A DNA stretch of 64,000 nucleotides from Osedax fenrisi (lineage: Eukaryota > Annelida > Polychaeta > Sabellida > Siboglinidae), in assembly GCA_964019155.1 (NCBI GenBank), contig OZ025241.1, positions 86,431,728 to 86,495,727 on the forward strand, read 5' to 3'. The notes beneath the pieces were generated by a model. That model searched no databases and was not told the DNA's origin. It saw only the letters and a list, made by a program, of their open reading frames with translations. The position numbers and the translations under genes are program-made. Positions 37,527 through 51,591 of this stretch are shown piece after piece. Positions within the stretch are counted from its first letter, which is position 1. Each line of letters begins with the position of its first letter.

Positions 37527-37695
37527 TGATTTAGTATTATTGTCCGTGGTATATTGAATATATATTATTATTAAATTATTATCGTATTACTATTATTTTA
37601 TTATTATTTCCTTCCCGCACGAGCGAGGGGGTCTATATACCCTATGTATACATGACCCTATTTTAGTGGTAATAAACTTAATATCATCATCATAA
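37527..37695 (+). mobile_element. 5'-truncated LINE tail inserted in MITE-1d
   Basis: GTGGTATATTGAATATATATTATT, CTTCCCGCACGAG, CATGACCCTATTTTAGTG, AATAAACTTAATATC and the ATCATCATCAT end match, in reverse complement, the 3' end of the LINE at 25125-25270. Only the tail is present. Confidence 0.8.
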
Positions 37696-38239
37696 TCATA
37701 TATTTAGGATTCATTTTTCCAGTTAATTATATACACACTGATTAATAAATAAATATTAAATAATAATATACACTATTTTAATATAATTACTATAAAGTTT
37801 AAATTTAAATTTAATATTACTATTAAAACATAAATTCAATATAAAATAAATTGCATGCATGTTATAATTAATTATATTTATGTATATCTACTATTTGTAT
37901 TAGTTATTATAATACTACAATTATTTATACCACGATTATTTTAGGGAGTCGGTAATAGGAGAAGGGGGTCGGTATTAGGCACATGTATCCGATTACCGAC
38001 ACCCTGTTTATTCTTGTAAATATAATTATATCAAACGTTTATAATAGCCACATTATTCATTGCCATAATATTACCCTATTTACAATATTTCAAATAAATA
38101 TATTTAATATGTAATAAGTTATTACAAATAATCATTTAGGGGTCGGTAATCGGAGACTTTCCCCTTAAATATTAAGACTATTAAATTTGTATTATTATCT
38201 TTATATATATGTATATGTATACATCATGCCAATGTTATA

Positions 38240-38780
38240 AAATAGTCAAGATACAAATGCAATTATATTTGATTTGCAAGCATTCGACTTAAATAGAGAT
38301 GTAAGCATTGTTTATGTAGCGTAGTTGTTAACAGCGTTGCTAGGCGATCGATTTCGCGCAGTGTATAGGGGGCGTCGCGCCAGACTTTACGACAGACGAT
38401 ATATTTATAGTAAATCGAATTATTCATCTGATTGACACTAACGCTAGAATGTCCGTTCTAACAGTAATATATTACATATACACATCATAAGTAAATATTC
38501 GTATACGTATATCTAAGAATCTACATTATTTATATAATAACTATAGTTCATTTATAGTTAAATTTATGTTTACGTTATATCAGGTTATAATCCTCGCTAC
38601 ACGCGTTATAATTCCCGTTTCACTATCGGATTGTATTTTAGTCGATGAAGAGATTAACCTCTGACCTCCGCGTACAATTCAAAACGAATTCTCAGACGAG
38701 AATATAGCTCCAACATCGAAATACAGTCTCGGACACGTTACCCACCCCCTGTTATACTGGTCACATGGTAATTGTACTAT
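38240..38780 (+). promoter_or_regulatory. CpG-rich island, possible promoter or 5' exon region
   Basis: In a background nearly free of CpG, 38320-38410 holds a dense run (GGCGATCG, TTCGCGC, GGCGTCGCGCC). An RFX-like half site GTTGCTAGGCGAT lies at about 38334. Downstream, TCACTATCGGATTGTATTTTAG at about 38621-38642 looks like a polypyrimidine tract plus acceptor, and CACATG/GTAATT at about 38768 could be a donor. The segment between has no long frame, so a non-coding 5' exon is possible. It lies 3.3 kb upstream of the channel start codon. Speculative. Confidence 0.25.
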
Positions 38781-39590
38781 AGCCCAATATTAATTAAGAG
38801 AGTCACGCATACGGATTACCATTGTATTTGGTTAGTTATATACACACTCAATCAATTAAATATTATAATATTATAATATAATCAATTAAAAATTAGTTAT
38901 TCTATAATACTATAATAATAATATAGTAATACAATATTAATAATATATATAAATAGTATTATTATATATATATATATGAAAGATATCGCAGGTGTATAAT
39001 TTAAAGAGTCTTCTCAGAGTGTATAGTATACTATGTATTAATGTAACACCATATATGGTGTATACATTGTATTTAATTATTCACATCGCCTACATTTGAT
39101 TATTAATGAGGTGTTGTGACGTACGTAGAGATGGTTATTATCATTGGTGTTACTATACACAGATTTGTGATAATGTGAATGTACGTTATAGGTAATGAAT
39201 ATACTCTTAGATTTGGAGTACAAGTACAACTGGTATTCTTAATATATGTGACTATAAATGTCTTAAATGAACGAATATTGCATAAACAAGTATAAACGAT
39301 GCATACAAAATATAAATAAATAAAATAAGATAATAAAAATAATAAATAAGATACAAATAATAGGTTTATTTATAATTAGGATATTTTTAATAAGTTGAGT
39401 TCACTACAGATACAAGTTTGTATAAGTATGTTTCAGTAATTCGTATCTGTAATATCAGTCCTAATGTCTCTATCTGAAGTGTAACTTCTTCTATCTAGTG
39501 ATATTTATACATATATACTAATATTAGTATTACTAATATTAGTATATTGTAATATACATTGCTTCCTCTTCGATTAATAAATTGGTACTA
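38781..39590. other. AT-rich stretch, nothing recognised
   Basis: ATAATATTAAT-type low complexity and a short TATACTAATATTAGTATTACTAATATTAGTATA palindromic area at 39510-39545. Confidence 0.5.
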
Positions 39591-40502
39591 TAGAGGAAAG
39601 TAACATAATAAGGACACTTTAACAATAAATGGTCTTAACATATTATGACTCATTATTTGTATTCAAAAATTATAATTTATTAATATTATATAATTATAGA
39701 TATTATTATGATTTTTAAATTTTATTTAATCTTTTAATTCCGTATACGAATCTATAGATAACGGGAGTGTCCGTATTCGGTACCCATATCCGAATACAGA
39801 CACCCTGTGTAATAATACGGACACCCTATATACCACTAGATAGACTATATATTATTGATGAATCTATCAGATAAATTAAAATTACATTATTTATAATTAA
39901 TTTTATGAACAATTTATTCAAATTTAATTAGTTAATAATTTATTTATTTTATTATTTTTTAATTAATAATACACTTTTAAGTATCTAAATAATAAAATGT
40001 TTAGATTTAGCTTTATTGGTGGTATTAATATTATAACGCACGCGATATTTATGAAAATCAGAATAGTGCATACGTTGTGCACTGATTGGTTATAGGGTTT
40101 CCGTATTAAGAAATTTAGAGTGTCCGTATTAAGGATGTATATGACCTCTAGATATATGCTTATAAAAAATATATTTGATAACAAATATATATATAATAAA
40201 TATAGAAATTATATATATAATTTTAGAATGCTTTATTTTTTAATAATATAGTGTTATATAGATACATTTGTATATACTTGAGAAGATTAACCTAACTTAA
40301 AATTGTTAGTAGACAATTATTTTCATAGATTTAAAAAAATCAGTTTATTAGATATATCAGAAATATTTTGTATAATTAAAAAATTAAAAATACTTTTTAG
40401 ACTATTTATATATTTATGAATATTTTATTCATTAACAATTTTGTTGTAGGATTTATGGTTTCTGAGATACCTAGAGTGTCCGTATTCGGTTACTCTCCCC
40501 TA
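39591..40502. mobile_element. MITE-2 family, copy 2a, 908 bp
   Basis: Element 39593-40500 between TA dinucleotides. It starts GAGGAAAGTAAC and ends GTTACTCTCCCC. The motif TGTCCGTATTCGG, or its complement, occurs at the ends, in a central pair (39768-39825) and again at 40100-40135. A near-identical-length copy is at 58538-59444 and a reversed partial one at 60407-61120. Same general plan as MITE-1 but different sequence. No coding frame; the 73-codon frame at 39963-40184 (-) is not conserved in the other copy. Confidence 0.88.
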
Positions 40503-40896
40503 GTACTATAGTTATATAATTTATTATATATCAATAGATACACGATGTGCAGTAGTAGGCCTATTCTGTTAATGTATTAATGATATTCTATTTTCAATAT
40601 TATGTATTTAGATATTAAAATTCGGTTTAATTTATTGAAAATCAGTCTATAATATAACATTAAACTAAACTATAATTGCTTATTTCGGTTTAGCGCTTAT
40701 AATGCAATTGTTGTAATGCGACATTTTATTTACCTGTAGTTATATTATACATTATAGTTTGTATAGTGTATATACATAGTTATAATGTACACTAATACAT
40801 ATCTACATTTATAAATATGTGTAGTAATAATGTATAGACTTAATTCGTACAATACACTTATTAATTCCAATTAATAATATTACTAAATAATATATC

Positions 40897-40935
<39 letters not shown>

Positions 40936-41106
40936 GTTTATGTCTGTGTGTGTGAGTATGCGTATGTGTGTGTGTCTATGTATGTGTATGTGTGTGTATG
41001 ATGATGATGATGATAGTTTATTATACACAAATATATATATATATATATATATATAATAGCGAGCGCTATTCTCGAATGTGTTTTAAGTAAACTATAGTAT
41101 GTTACT

Positions 41107-41165
<59 letters not shown>

Positions 41166-41585
41166 GTAATAACTAGTGCATAGTTAATAGCATAACAATA
41201 AAAAGGATATATACAGCATATTTTCTCGGTAAAAAGAATAAAATATAATAAAAATAAATACGAAAATAAAATGTGTTATAAATTATAGTATATAATTTAA
41301 ATAAACATATTACGTAATGTAATGTTTAAGTATATGATGTCGTGTGTGGTGTACGGAGTGCGTGGTACAACGTATACTGTATGTTACATATAACACAATT
41401 TAACTAAATTTTACTTGCCTAAACTTGCATAATATTTACCTTGCATATATATATATAATTACTCCGCGCAATTACTCCTACGCATAGCTTTAAGCGACGC
41501 TAAATACTTAAGTATCATTATTTATTTATAGAACGCTATAGCGTATACACTATATATATACATATATATATACACACACATATAT

Positions 41586-41650
<65 letters not shown>

Positions 41651-42009
41651 TGTATTGACATACTTACTTACTCTCTATAGAGTTTATACACTATTGTTAA
41701 TATATTTATATTTATTAATATATTAATATATGTATTATATATTTATTAAACGGTATTGAAATAAAATAATATATATATATATATATATATATTATTGATA
41801 TATACAGTCCTCTATATGTAAATAATTGTATCTATACCTATTTATTCATAATTTTTAAATAAATATATATATATATATTGATTATATAACAGATATTGCT
41901 GTGTCAAAGGTCAATCAATAGGTGTCGCACTACATGATTTTAACACACGTGTAACACAATAGTACTACTCATCACGTGATCATAAGTACGTATTGTTCTA
42001 GTAGTAAGA
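40503..42009. repeat. Upstream flank of the channel gene: microsatellites
   Basis: (TA)n at about 40902-40932, 41028-41055 and a long one at 41591-41644. (TG) and ATG runs at 40935-41012. (AAT)n at 41104-41165. The last 70 bp before the start codon carry two CACGTG boxes (41946, 41973) and an in-frame TAA at 41983. No TATA box can be told apart from the TA background. Confidence 0.6.
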
Positions 42010-42072
42010 ATGGATCAAAGACCCACCTTAGGCGAGATGATCAAGAACAAAGGACTGGAATTAGGAATTCAT
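42010..42072 (+). CDS. Channel exon 1 (cytoplasmic N-terminus)
   Basis: 21 codons, MDQRPTLGEMIKNKG... ending in His, with donor GTTAGA. The His is the first half of the family His-Gly gating motif; the Gly is the first codon of exon 2. Ends in phase 0. A non-coding upstream exon cannot be excluded, since CTAG and TAAG acceptors stand just before the ATG. Confidence 0.8.
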
Positions 42073-43248
42073 GTTAGATATATCTGATTGTTTACATTTT
42101 TCGGTTTTAGGACTGCGAACTGTGCGAGATAGTTATTGAAATGTGAATATATTACTGTTTATATACATGGATGTTTATTCCTGATTGTATATATATGTAT
42201 TTATAATCGATCTATTCTATATATTTTACAATTTTAAAGTCAATATGTATTCAATACAAACAAATATATATGTATTAAGTAACCTTCATATAATTAATAG
42301 TAATAGTAATACTAGTTATATTAGCAGGCGTGTTCTAAACACGTGACCAGACACATTACATAACATTACGCAATACAGGGAATTCCGAACATATCGAGAG
42401 CCACTAACTGCATGCGACAATTGTTCTGGACTATAACCGTTATAGGAGGAATAAGTGAGTAATAATAACGTGTGTCACGTGTCACTTGGCATGTGTCACT
42501 TAACACGTGTCATATATAATATATATACCAGGTCACGTGTCATATATCACGTGTATACCATAAACGTATCACTTATAACGTGTCACTTGTCACGTATCAC
42601 GTATCATGGATAATGTATCATGTATAACGTGACATGTATCACGTGTCATATGTCATGTTGTATAGAGTATAGTTTACCGTATATACTGAATTATATAATA
42701 GGTATGCAACAATCATGTACCGTGTGGAAAGTCATTTGAGTAATCTAATATAGAGAAATTAATTTTAATTTATAATATTATTTAGATACATTATTAGGAT
42801 TATTCTTAAGTGATATGGTAGTGTTTGTTATCAAAAACTGACATATATATATATATATATATATATCAGGATATATAGGGTAGGTTTAATAATTATACTA
42901 ATATGAATTATCTTGTAAGAACATATTTATATTATAGAGTATTTATGTATACGTTATTCTAGTAATACGTGTAATCTATAATAATGACGTAATCATATAT
43001 AATAATGACGTAATCATACATAACAATGACGTAATCTGACGTATCACGTGGCAGGTATCCTTACATGGCAGATAAGCATATCCGTGATGAAGTACTACAC
43101 CTATCCCACGTCAACGGAGCTGAAATATATCACAAGTTCGTTACTGTGTATGTATATGTATGCGCATATATGCAATGCACATTGTACATGTGTTTGTATG
43201 CGTATATATATATGTTCATGTATGAATACGTATATATTAACATAGAAC

Positions 43249-43290
<42 letters not shown>

Positions 43291-43295
43291 AGTTC

Positions 43296-43345
<50 letters not shown>

Positions 43346-43770
43346 ATATGCATTATTATTCTATATGGAACATATAAAATGTTATAATAATTATAAATCG
43401 TTATGAAATGTATAATATTATTGATCTTATAAATATATGCATAATATATATATATATATATTTATTTATGTATATGTATACCTCTATACACACACATGTA
43501 TACACGTGTTTAATAAGCCGGATGTACCTCCCAATAGACCGTATGCTTCCGTTTCCGGCGGTAACGGTTTGTAATCTGAACGCGTTACGCCTATCTCAGC
43601 TGTCCAATGAGTCATCCCTGACCGCATTCCACAACGTTAGTGTGTTCAGACCGATGTGGTCAATATCATCACGTGATTACCACACATGTATATGTGATAT
43701 TACATTGTAGAAAAGTTACGATCGCTGTTTATATCGTAATGTGTCAAGTTTATAATTCCTGTATACAGGT

Positions 43771-43810
<40 letters not shown>

Positions 43811-45231
43811 TATATAAAATATATATATAAGCGTATTGCACTGTAAGTCTAGCGTATACGCATATAGATATTAGCGAGTTTAGAGTCCTAGCGTATAGAG
43901 ATAATATATTATAGTTTATATTAATATAATATTAAATAGGGATATCGTAGAAATTATAAAGTGTACTTTACTCAACAATAGTAGTGAGTTAGCATTACGT
44001 ATATGTGATCACGTGATTACCCCTAATACCTAGTACCGGTGATGTGTACGTATTAACTGCAGACGACATGACATTATTAGGGTTAATACTGTGGATGTAA
44101 ATGATGCCGAGCGTTTGATGCCGAGCCGAGACTATTGGTTTTTGATGCCGAGCCGAGACTTTCATTTTCGGAAAAAAAAACAAGCCCAGGCCGAGCCGAG
44201 ACTCTAGCCAAACGAGCCCGAGCCGAGTTGAGACTTTTACAAATTATTACCGAGTCGAAATGATGCTTTTTTGAAATTACATTTTAATAATAATTTTTAT
44301 ATATTTCACATTTACATCAATTTAAAAAAAATAATCTGCGCCAACTTCGCGATTCAGTGAATAATAATGTAAATGTCGTCTAGTGGTGTTAATAATACCG
44401 AGCTTTTTGATGCCTAACCGAGACTTTTGGTTATTGATGCCGAGCTGAGACTTTCATTTTCGGAAAAAAAAACAAGCCCGAGCCGAGCCGAGACTCTAGC
44501 CAAGCGTGCCCGAGCCGAGTTGAGACTTTAGGTAACTGAGACTGAGACTGCATCATGCTTTAGATTTAGATATCATTTACATCACTAGTTAAGACATACA
44601 AGTGGAGTTGTTGTCATCATTTAATAAGTATATACTATACTTTATACACTGAACTTTATATACTATACACTGTGATGAACATTCTATTTATTCGGGGTGT
44701 ATACATTATTATATATATATATATATACTAAAACAAATTGTTTAATTTTAAGCCATATTTAAAAGTATGTAAATATACTTAGGTATACTTAATATATATG
44801 CAATTTATTGAAAACATGACCATATATGGTATATACAGTATACTGTATAATACGATGTATTGGTCGGTGAATCGAATGGTTGCAATTACCATTACCAAAT
44901 TATACAATAAACTATCACCTTAGATATCTCAACGTATGTTAAACCATGCATATAATTAAAATACTATATATGGGTTTAACCTTTTACCTACAAATATCTC
45001 GTAAACATAGCCTATCGTATTCATTGCCATTATGTTAACCATATTAGTAGTAGGCCAATCCCATAAGTATTTATAAATATGTAAATGTAGTATATATAAT
45101 TGTATATTGTATATTGTATCCTGTATATTCTAGGAGTGTGTATCCATTAAGTATAGCTAGCATTATTACTATATTCAACTATCATTTAATTATCAACTGA
45201 AAATCACCTGAAATCATCTCGGCTATCTTAG

Positions 45232-45268
<37 letters not shown>

Positions 45269-46076
45269 ATTATTTAAATCGTTTCAATTTAAATAATTGC
45301 TTAACTAATGAAATGATATATTTACAAATAGGAGATATGGTATAATTAAAACATATATATGTAATTAAATAAACTTAGATTAAATTAAATTAAATTAAAC
45401 AGTATTTAAGTATTGTATTTCAATATATTTATATATATATAATTGTATTATATTATTTATAATTTTATTAATTATATATATTCAAATATTTTACGAAGCA
45501 ACCTTCGGAAAATCTTTGATATATTTAAATCAATAATTATAAAATATCTCATAATTATTGATTCCATTGAAACGTATAACAGAAGCAGAATAAGGTAATA
45601 TTATATTGTATATGTGTTATAGATTAACTATTTTAAATTTTTTTTCGTGAACAAAAACTATATTGTATAAAATATCTCATAATTATTGATTTCATTGAAA
45701 CGTATAACAGAAGCACATGAAGGTAATATTATATTGTATATGTTTTATATATTCACTATTTTAAATTTTGTTTCGTGAACAAACTATATTGTATAATATA
45801 TTTCTACATTGTTATCTCGTGATTATATCAAATCTAATAGGTGTTGTGTATACGAATAACAACTAATAATACAGGTGTTATTTATGTGTAATTAATGTAT
45901 ATTTTCTATACATGTATATATATATATATAATGTGTATATTGTTGCTATTGTGAATATATGTAAATATGGTGATGTAATATTTTAGTATTTATGGTATTT
46001 ATTTTAAATCGCTATACATAAAAGAGATTATATAATATGCTGAATTTATATTGAAGGTATAATATATACGTATAAT

Positions 46077-46115
<39 letters not shown>

Positions 46116-49100
46116 AAATATATACCTACTTATTTATTTGTATATGGATTCTGAACGTTAATAATCTAAAGCTTATTTATAATATATATTTATGAATATT
46201 ATAGATTTATTATTTACATAGATAATTATCACTAGCTCAGATGTTTTACCTGCAGTTATTCATTGCTAATGCATTTCTAATACCCTACATCTGTACGCAG
46301 AACACATCCACAGCCAGAACCCAGCAACCGACATCATTCAACGACTACTCGACGACACAAGACTACAGTGTTGAACACGATGATTTTGTCACTATGCAGG
46401 TTATCTATTAACATTAATCTTAGTAGTATTATTAATCTATCGTTAATCATTATTATTGTTATTTACATTGTTATTATTATTGTTATTGTTATTATTATTG
46501 TTATTGTTATTATTTATATTATTATTGTTATTATTATTTTTATTAGTATTGATTGATAATTTTATTAATATTAAGCTTAATATCCTAGGATATATAATAT
46601 AATTTGAGTAAGGAACTTTTAAGTAAATATATAGGCAAACGTATAAAAGTGAAATATTGGCTAACGATAGCATACTATATTTAAATAAACAATAATAATA
46701 CGAAATTTAAAAAAAATGACAGATAGCGTAAAAATAAAAAAAAGCAAAAATTGAAATAAAATGTAATGTAAAAATCGTAAAAAAATGAGAGTAATGGTTA
46801 TATAATCGAAAATGTAGGTAAATTAAATATGCTAAATTATATCGTCGAAATATTCAAATAAATGTAATACTTACCTAATTGTAACCAAGTAAATAGTGTA
46901 TACACTACCTATAGGTATATATATAGGGTTGTGAGTTAATAAAAACACGTTTTAAACAGACGTTTTAAACGCGTTTTAAACCGTTTTAAACATAGAATAA
47001 AAAACGAAAAAAACAGAAAAAAACAAGAGACATACATTTATACATATATTTATTTAATTGTTAATATTTAAATTTAAATTTAAATTCAATTTGACAAATA
47101 ATAATTTATCTGCTCTTTTTTTTGATATAATAAATTGTATAATAATTGAAAAATGAATGAATATTTAATAAATGTATAAAATATGTGTATAAAAATATAA
47201 TATTATTATTAAAAGTTAAATTAGATTTCTTTTATGTTTTGATATAATAAATTGTATAATAATATATATTATGTTTAAAATTATATAAAAAAATAGTATG
47301 AATTTTCATATTTTTTTAATAATAATATATTAATATATAAAAGAAATATGAAAGTTCATAATATATATTATTATATAATTTATTATATCAGAACATAAAA
47401 GAAATCTAATTTTACTTTATTATTTATAATAATTTATTATAATATAAATATGAAAGTTCATAAAGCTTTTATACTATTAATTATATAATGTACATATATC
47501 TATAGATTGTGATACAATCTCCATGTCTATAACAAATAATTAAATAATACAGAAATACAAAACTCAGTGATTATAACAAAATAAATATTATAATTATTAT
47601 AATTGTCATACTAATGTATAGTTTGACAATATGATTTAATAATGCTAATAATACAGATAATATATTATTTGAATTATTACTGATTATTCATATAATATGT
47701 ACTTACTTTATTATTATTTTATTATTTAACAACATATCTACTTTATTTAAATAATTTTATATTTTGTAACAGAAAAAAAACGGATAAAAAACGAATAAAA
47801 CGAATTAACGAAAAAAACCGTTTAAAACATGTTTTAAACAAACAATAATAAAAAACGCGTTTTTTAACAACCCTATATATATATATTATTAAATGTTACT
47901 ATCTTTATTTACAAAATCATTATTAAGAAGAAGATCTTCTCGAGGTATAATTCTCGACCCTAAAATATGTTTTAACAATTTTAATGAGATTTTTAGAAAA
48001 TCAATAATTTATATAATCTAATTTGAACTAGATAACAACATGTTTCATAATTTCGTAATAAATAATGTTTCCATAATACATTTAAGAACATTAATAATGT
48101 TGAACAGTCCATCGCATTATCAATAGCATCTGAAATGAATGTTTGTTTATATTGTATATGTCTTATTTTCTACCACTGGCGGACCATATATGTTTGTGTT
48201 TTTATCAAATTAAATAATTATATTTAAAAATAAATTATCAATTGAACTGTAAAATAAATGAATTACATTAGAATTTAAATAATCTAAATGTGTATATGAA
48301 TTTATAATAATCAGATATTATAATATTTCAAATGAAATGAATAACATTAAATTTAAATTAATACAATTCAATTTAAATGAAATGGTTTCAATTAAATGTA
48401 AAGTAGGAATTGAATTAAATTAAATTCAAATGAATTTAATAAAATTCAAATAAATGACCATGATATTTATGATATTTATCATTATTTGATTAATATATAT
48501 CATTGAATTATAATGTATTGATTGCCTTGAATTTAATTAATGTTATTTAAATGTAATTTAATACGTATGAAACGAATTGTAAACGAAATTATTCGTCACA
48601 AAATATCACTCATGAGCCTCAACATTGACAATAACTCCACTAGTTATTATTATAATTATCGTTTTTGTATAGGTTTTATAATGCCTATATTAATATAGAT
48701 ATGTGTGCTAATTATCTATTCTAAATAGGTGATAATAATGAATATAGGCGTATATTCATATTAATAATTAAGTTAATCTTAACGAGGTCCCAGCGTACCG
48801 GTAATTAGCATCGTATCGATTCTCGCCTGTAAATTACGTAATAATGACGGCTCAGATGACGTAATAATCAATAATTGCGGGCTATTGCAGCAATTCGTGA
48901 CGTTTATATGTATGCTGTATAGGTCATTATTTACATAAAACGGTGGTGATTCATTGTATTGTTACTAATCGCTATCGCTAGGGCGAATAATAGAGCTACA
49001 CACGCGCAATGCGAAATTAATTCGGTGCATGCGCGTCGCGAATGCACCGAATTAATTTCGTTTTCATCTCGAAAACTGAACGTATACATTACGCCGTATA

Positions 49101-49118
49101 CGGTAGCTGATAAAATCA

Positions 49119-49154
<36 letters not shown>

Positions 49155-50933
49155 TGCTTTTTAATGGGTGTATTTTGGCAATTGTCCCCACCATTATATT
49201 GAACCACCCTCCCCCCCCCCATTTTTAAATTTTTGCCCACATCAAAAATAATATTTTTCATAATCCTATTGATTTACAATAAACCAGTAGATGTATTTTA
49301 TTAGATTTTTTCATATAATTGAATTCATATCCTATAATTGAAAACAATATAATTTTTTTTTAAATTTTTCCCACTCCAACTTTCAAATCCTAATAAAACA
49401 GCCGTACAGTGTAATCCTTACACTGTAATGTATAATGGTATACCCTTAACCTTATATATATATAAGGTATATTGGTGTATGGTAAGAGTGAATTTATTTT
49501 CCAGATCATATTGCTTCATACTAGATTATATGATTCTATGATTCTATGATGTTCATGATACTATTATATTAAACCATATACATTTTGGTTCATTATTGGT
49601 GATGCGATTTTTTTTTTTATTAAATCTCGAAATTTCGTTATTCCTATGTAATTGTATTGTATATGTTTATAAACAAACGTCCTTAAGGACATTTATTTGA
49701 ATTCTGTACATTTTTTTTGTATTTTATTGTAATGGGTATATATATAATAATGAGTACTTTTCTTAAATACTATATTCTTCTAATCTATAGTATCCCTAAT
49801 TACAATATTAGTTATTAGATAATTAATTTAAACAATAAAATAAATTTTATATATATTTTACATATTATATGTATATTATATTATATTTACATATTATATA
49901 TCCTACAAATTTTCTAAAAATTTTATAACTTTAACTATTTATTAAAATTATAAAGAGATATTTTTTTTTAATTTGTAATACTTGTATGTTAAAATATAAC
50001 ATCTTAAGATGAGGTAGAACACAAATCTTAAAATGTGTAAAGGCCTTTTAAAAGTCTAAAAGTTTAAAAGACCGGTCCACTGAAAAAATTAATATTTATT
50101 GATGATTTTTAACAACATTAAAGAAATATCAGGGTTGTTATTATTTTTTCTGCCAAATTGTATTATATGATTAAAGGTGATTAATTAATTGTTTTTGTAT
50201 TATATATAATATAAATTTATCAAATATAACGATTCTGTACAAAATTATGAGAGGTCAAAAAAAATTCTGGAAAATCCTATAATTAGAAAAAAAATCCTAG
50301 AAATAAAATTATTTTTTTTATAAATTGTATATCATTCATAGGAGCTATATACATTATACATATTATGAATATGTCATCTTAATTATAAATGTGAAAAATA
50401 TACATATTTATTTTTTTTTGGAATTTTCATATCTATTCCCTTGATAATTTTTTTGTAAAGTGAACATGCGTAGCCATATCTCGCATAGCCAATATTGACC
50501 TAAATCAACACTATTTGTTTGGGGATTCTCAATACTAAAATGTTGATGATTCAAATGAAGCAGCCGAATCTATCGTCAACATCATGTTTAAAATCACTCT
50601 TAGTGTACGGTATAAGGGTATAAGGTATAAGGATATAAGGTATACTAGATTCAACCAATAAATGATGATGTACACATCGTATATTCGTGTATACGCATTG
50701 TGTGGCTATGTACAGTGTACTGTGTACAGTATGTGTTATTATTTTACATATTGGTAATTTACTGGTAATATTTGCTCGGTCAGCATACGCATGCAACTGG
50801 TATATGGTCAACTGGATGTGTACACATTATATAGCTCTGTACACAGTGTATACATTATGTATTATTATTCTGACGTATTGATAATTTAATTATACTATTC
50901 ACATGTATATGACATATGTATATAATGTTGCAT

Positions 50934-50998
<65 letters not shown>

Positions 50999-51535
50999 AA
51001 ATATACACATATATCTGCCGGTATAACAATATATGATTTAGTGTCGCTATTCAATAGGCATACTTGACCGCTTCATCTAAACTCACACCAGCTCAGAGAA
51101 AATCGTTCGGTCACCAACTGAACACTAGTCTACTTTCGTGCACGTTCAATGGTCTACATTGTACACCTTCGTAAGTATACCACTATAGTAGTACTATATG
51201 ATAGTATAGTGCACTATGGCGTACTATATATACTAATAAAAATACATAAATTAATAAAATAAATAATTTACATTGAATATATAATAATATTAAATGTATG
51301 GAATTTAAAAGTTAATGGTTATTCAATGGTTATTCCTGAAAAATATTAATTTTATATTAGGTAGATAGATAGATAGATAGATAGATAATAGTGTATTGAA
51401 TATATTCAAAATATGGGTAACGATAAATAATAAAATCAGAAATATACAAAGAATAATAAAAAAAAAATAAGTTGTTATTTATACACACCGAAAGGTAATC
51501 TTTGAAAATCCAATATCTTAAATGAGCGTGATTCC

Positions 51536-51591
<56 letters not shown>

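Larger units (their letters stand above)
32220..38166. mobile_element. MITE-1 family, copy 1d, split by two LINE insertions
   Basis: The left end at 32222 (GGGGAAAGTCTCC) lies next to TA. The right end is GGAGACTTTCCCC at 38164. Against copy 1b the sequence is reversed and continuous only after removing 32490-37345 and about 37527-37695, leaving roughly 920 bp. The central facing motif pair is at about 37943-38007. This fixes an order of events: MITE first, then two LINE insertions. Confidence 0.85.
43636..46300 (+). other. Channel intron 4 with MITE-5 copies and tandem repeat
   Basis: Contains (TA)n (43771-43803, 45230-45266, 46079-46111), two MITE-5 copies (44095-44590) and a 128-bp tandem duplication (45541-45796). 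The frames here show no domain. Confidence 0.75.
46400..51057 (+). other. Channel intron 5 with MITE-4, hairpin and repeats
   Basis: 4.66 kb. Holds ATT/TTG trinucleotide repeats (46450-46545), MITE-4 (46925-47875), a perfect 19-bp-arm hairpin (49012-49060), palindromic (TA)n (49120-49152), a poly-C tract near 49210, a diverged tandem duplication (50680-50890) and (TA)n (50937-50982). 47880-48780 and 49420-50540 are AT-rich with nothing recognised. Confidence 0.7.

Noticed and set aside
43065..43406. 113-codon frame MADKHIRDEVLHLSHVNG as a gene
   Set aside because: Another frame of the same DNA gives the channel block YYTYPTST with correct splice phase; this frame then runs into TA repeat.
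46443..46673. Poly-Asn frame NNNNNN near 46.5 kb
   Set aside because: Translation of the ATT/TTG trinucleotide repeat in intron 5.
48931..49228. Two similar 87-89-codon frames on opposite strands
   Set aside because: Their likeness is due to the 49012-49060 palindrome and the palindromic TA tract.
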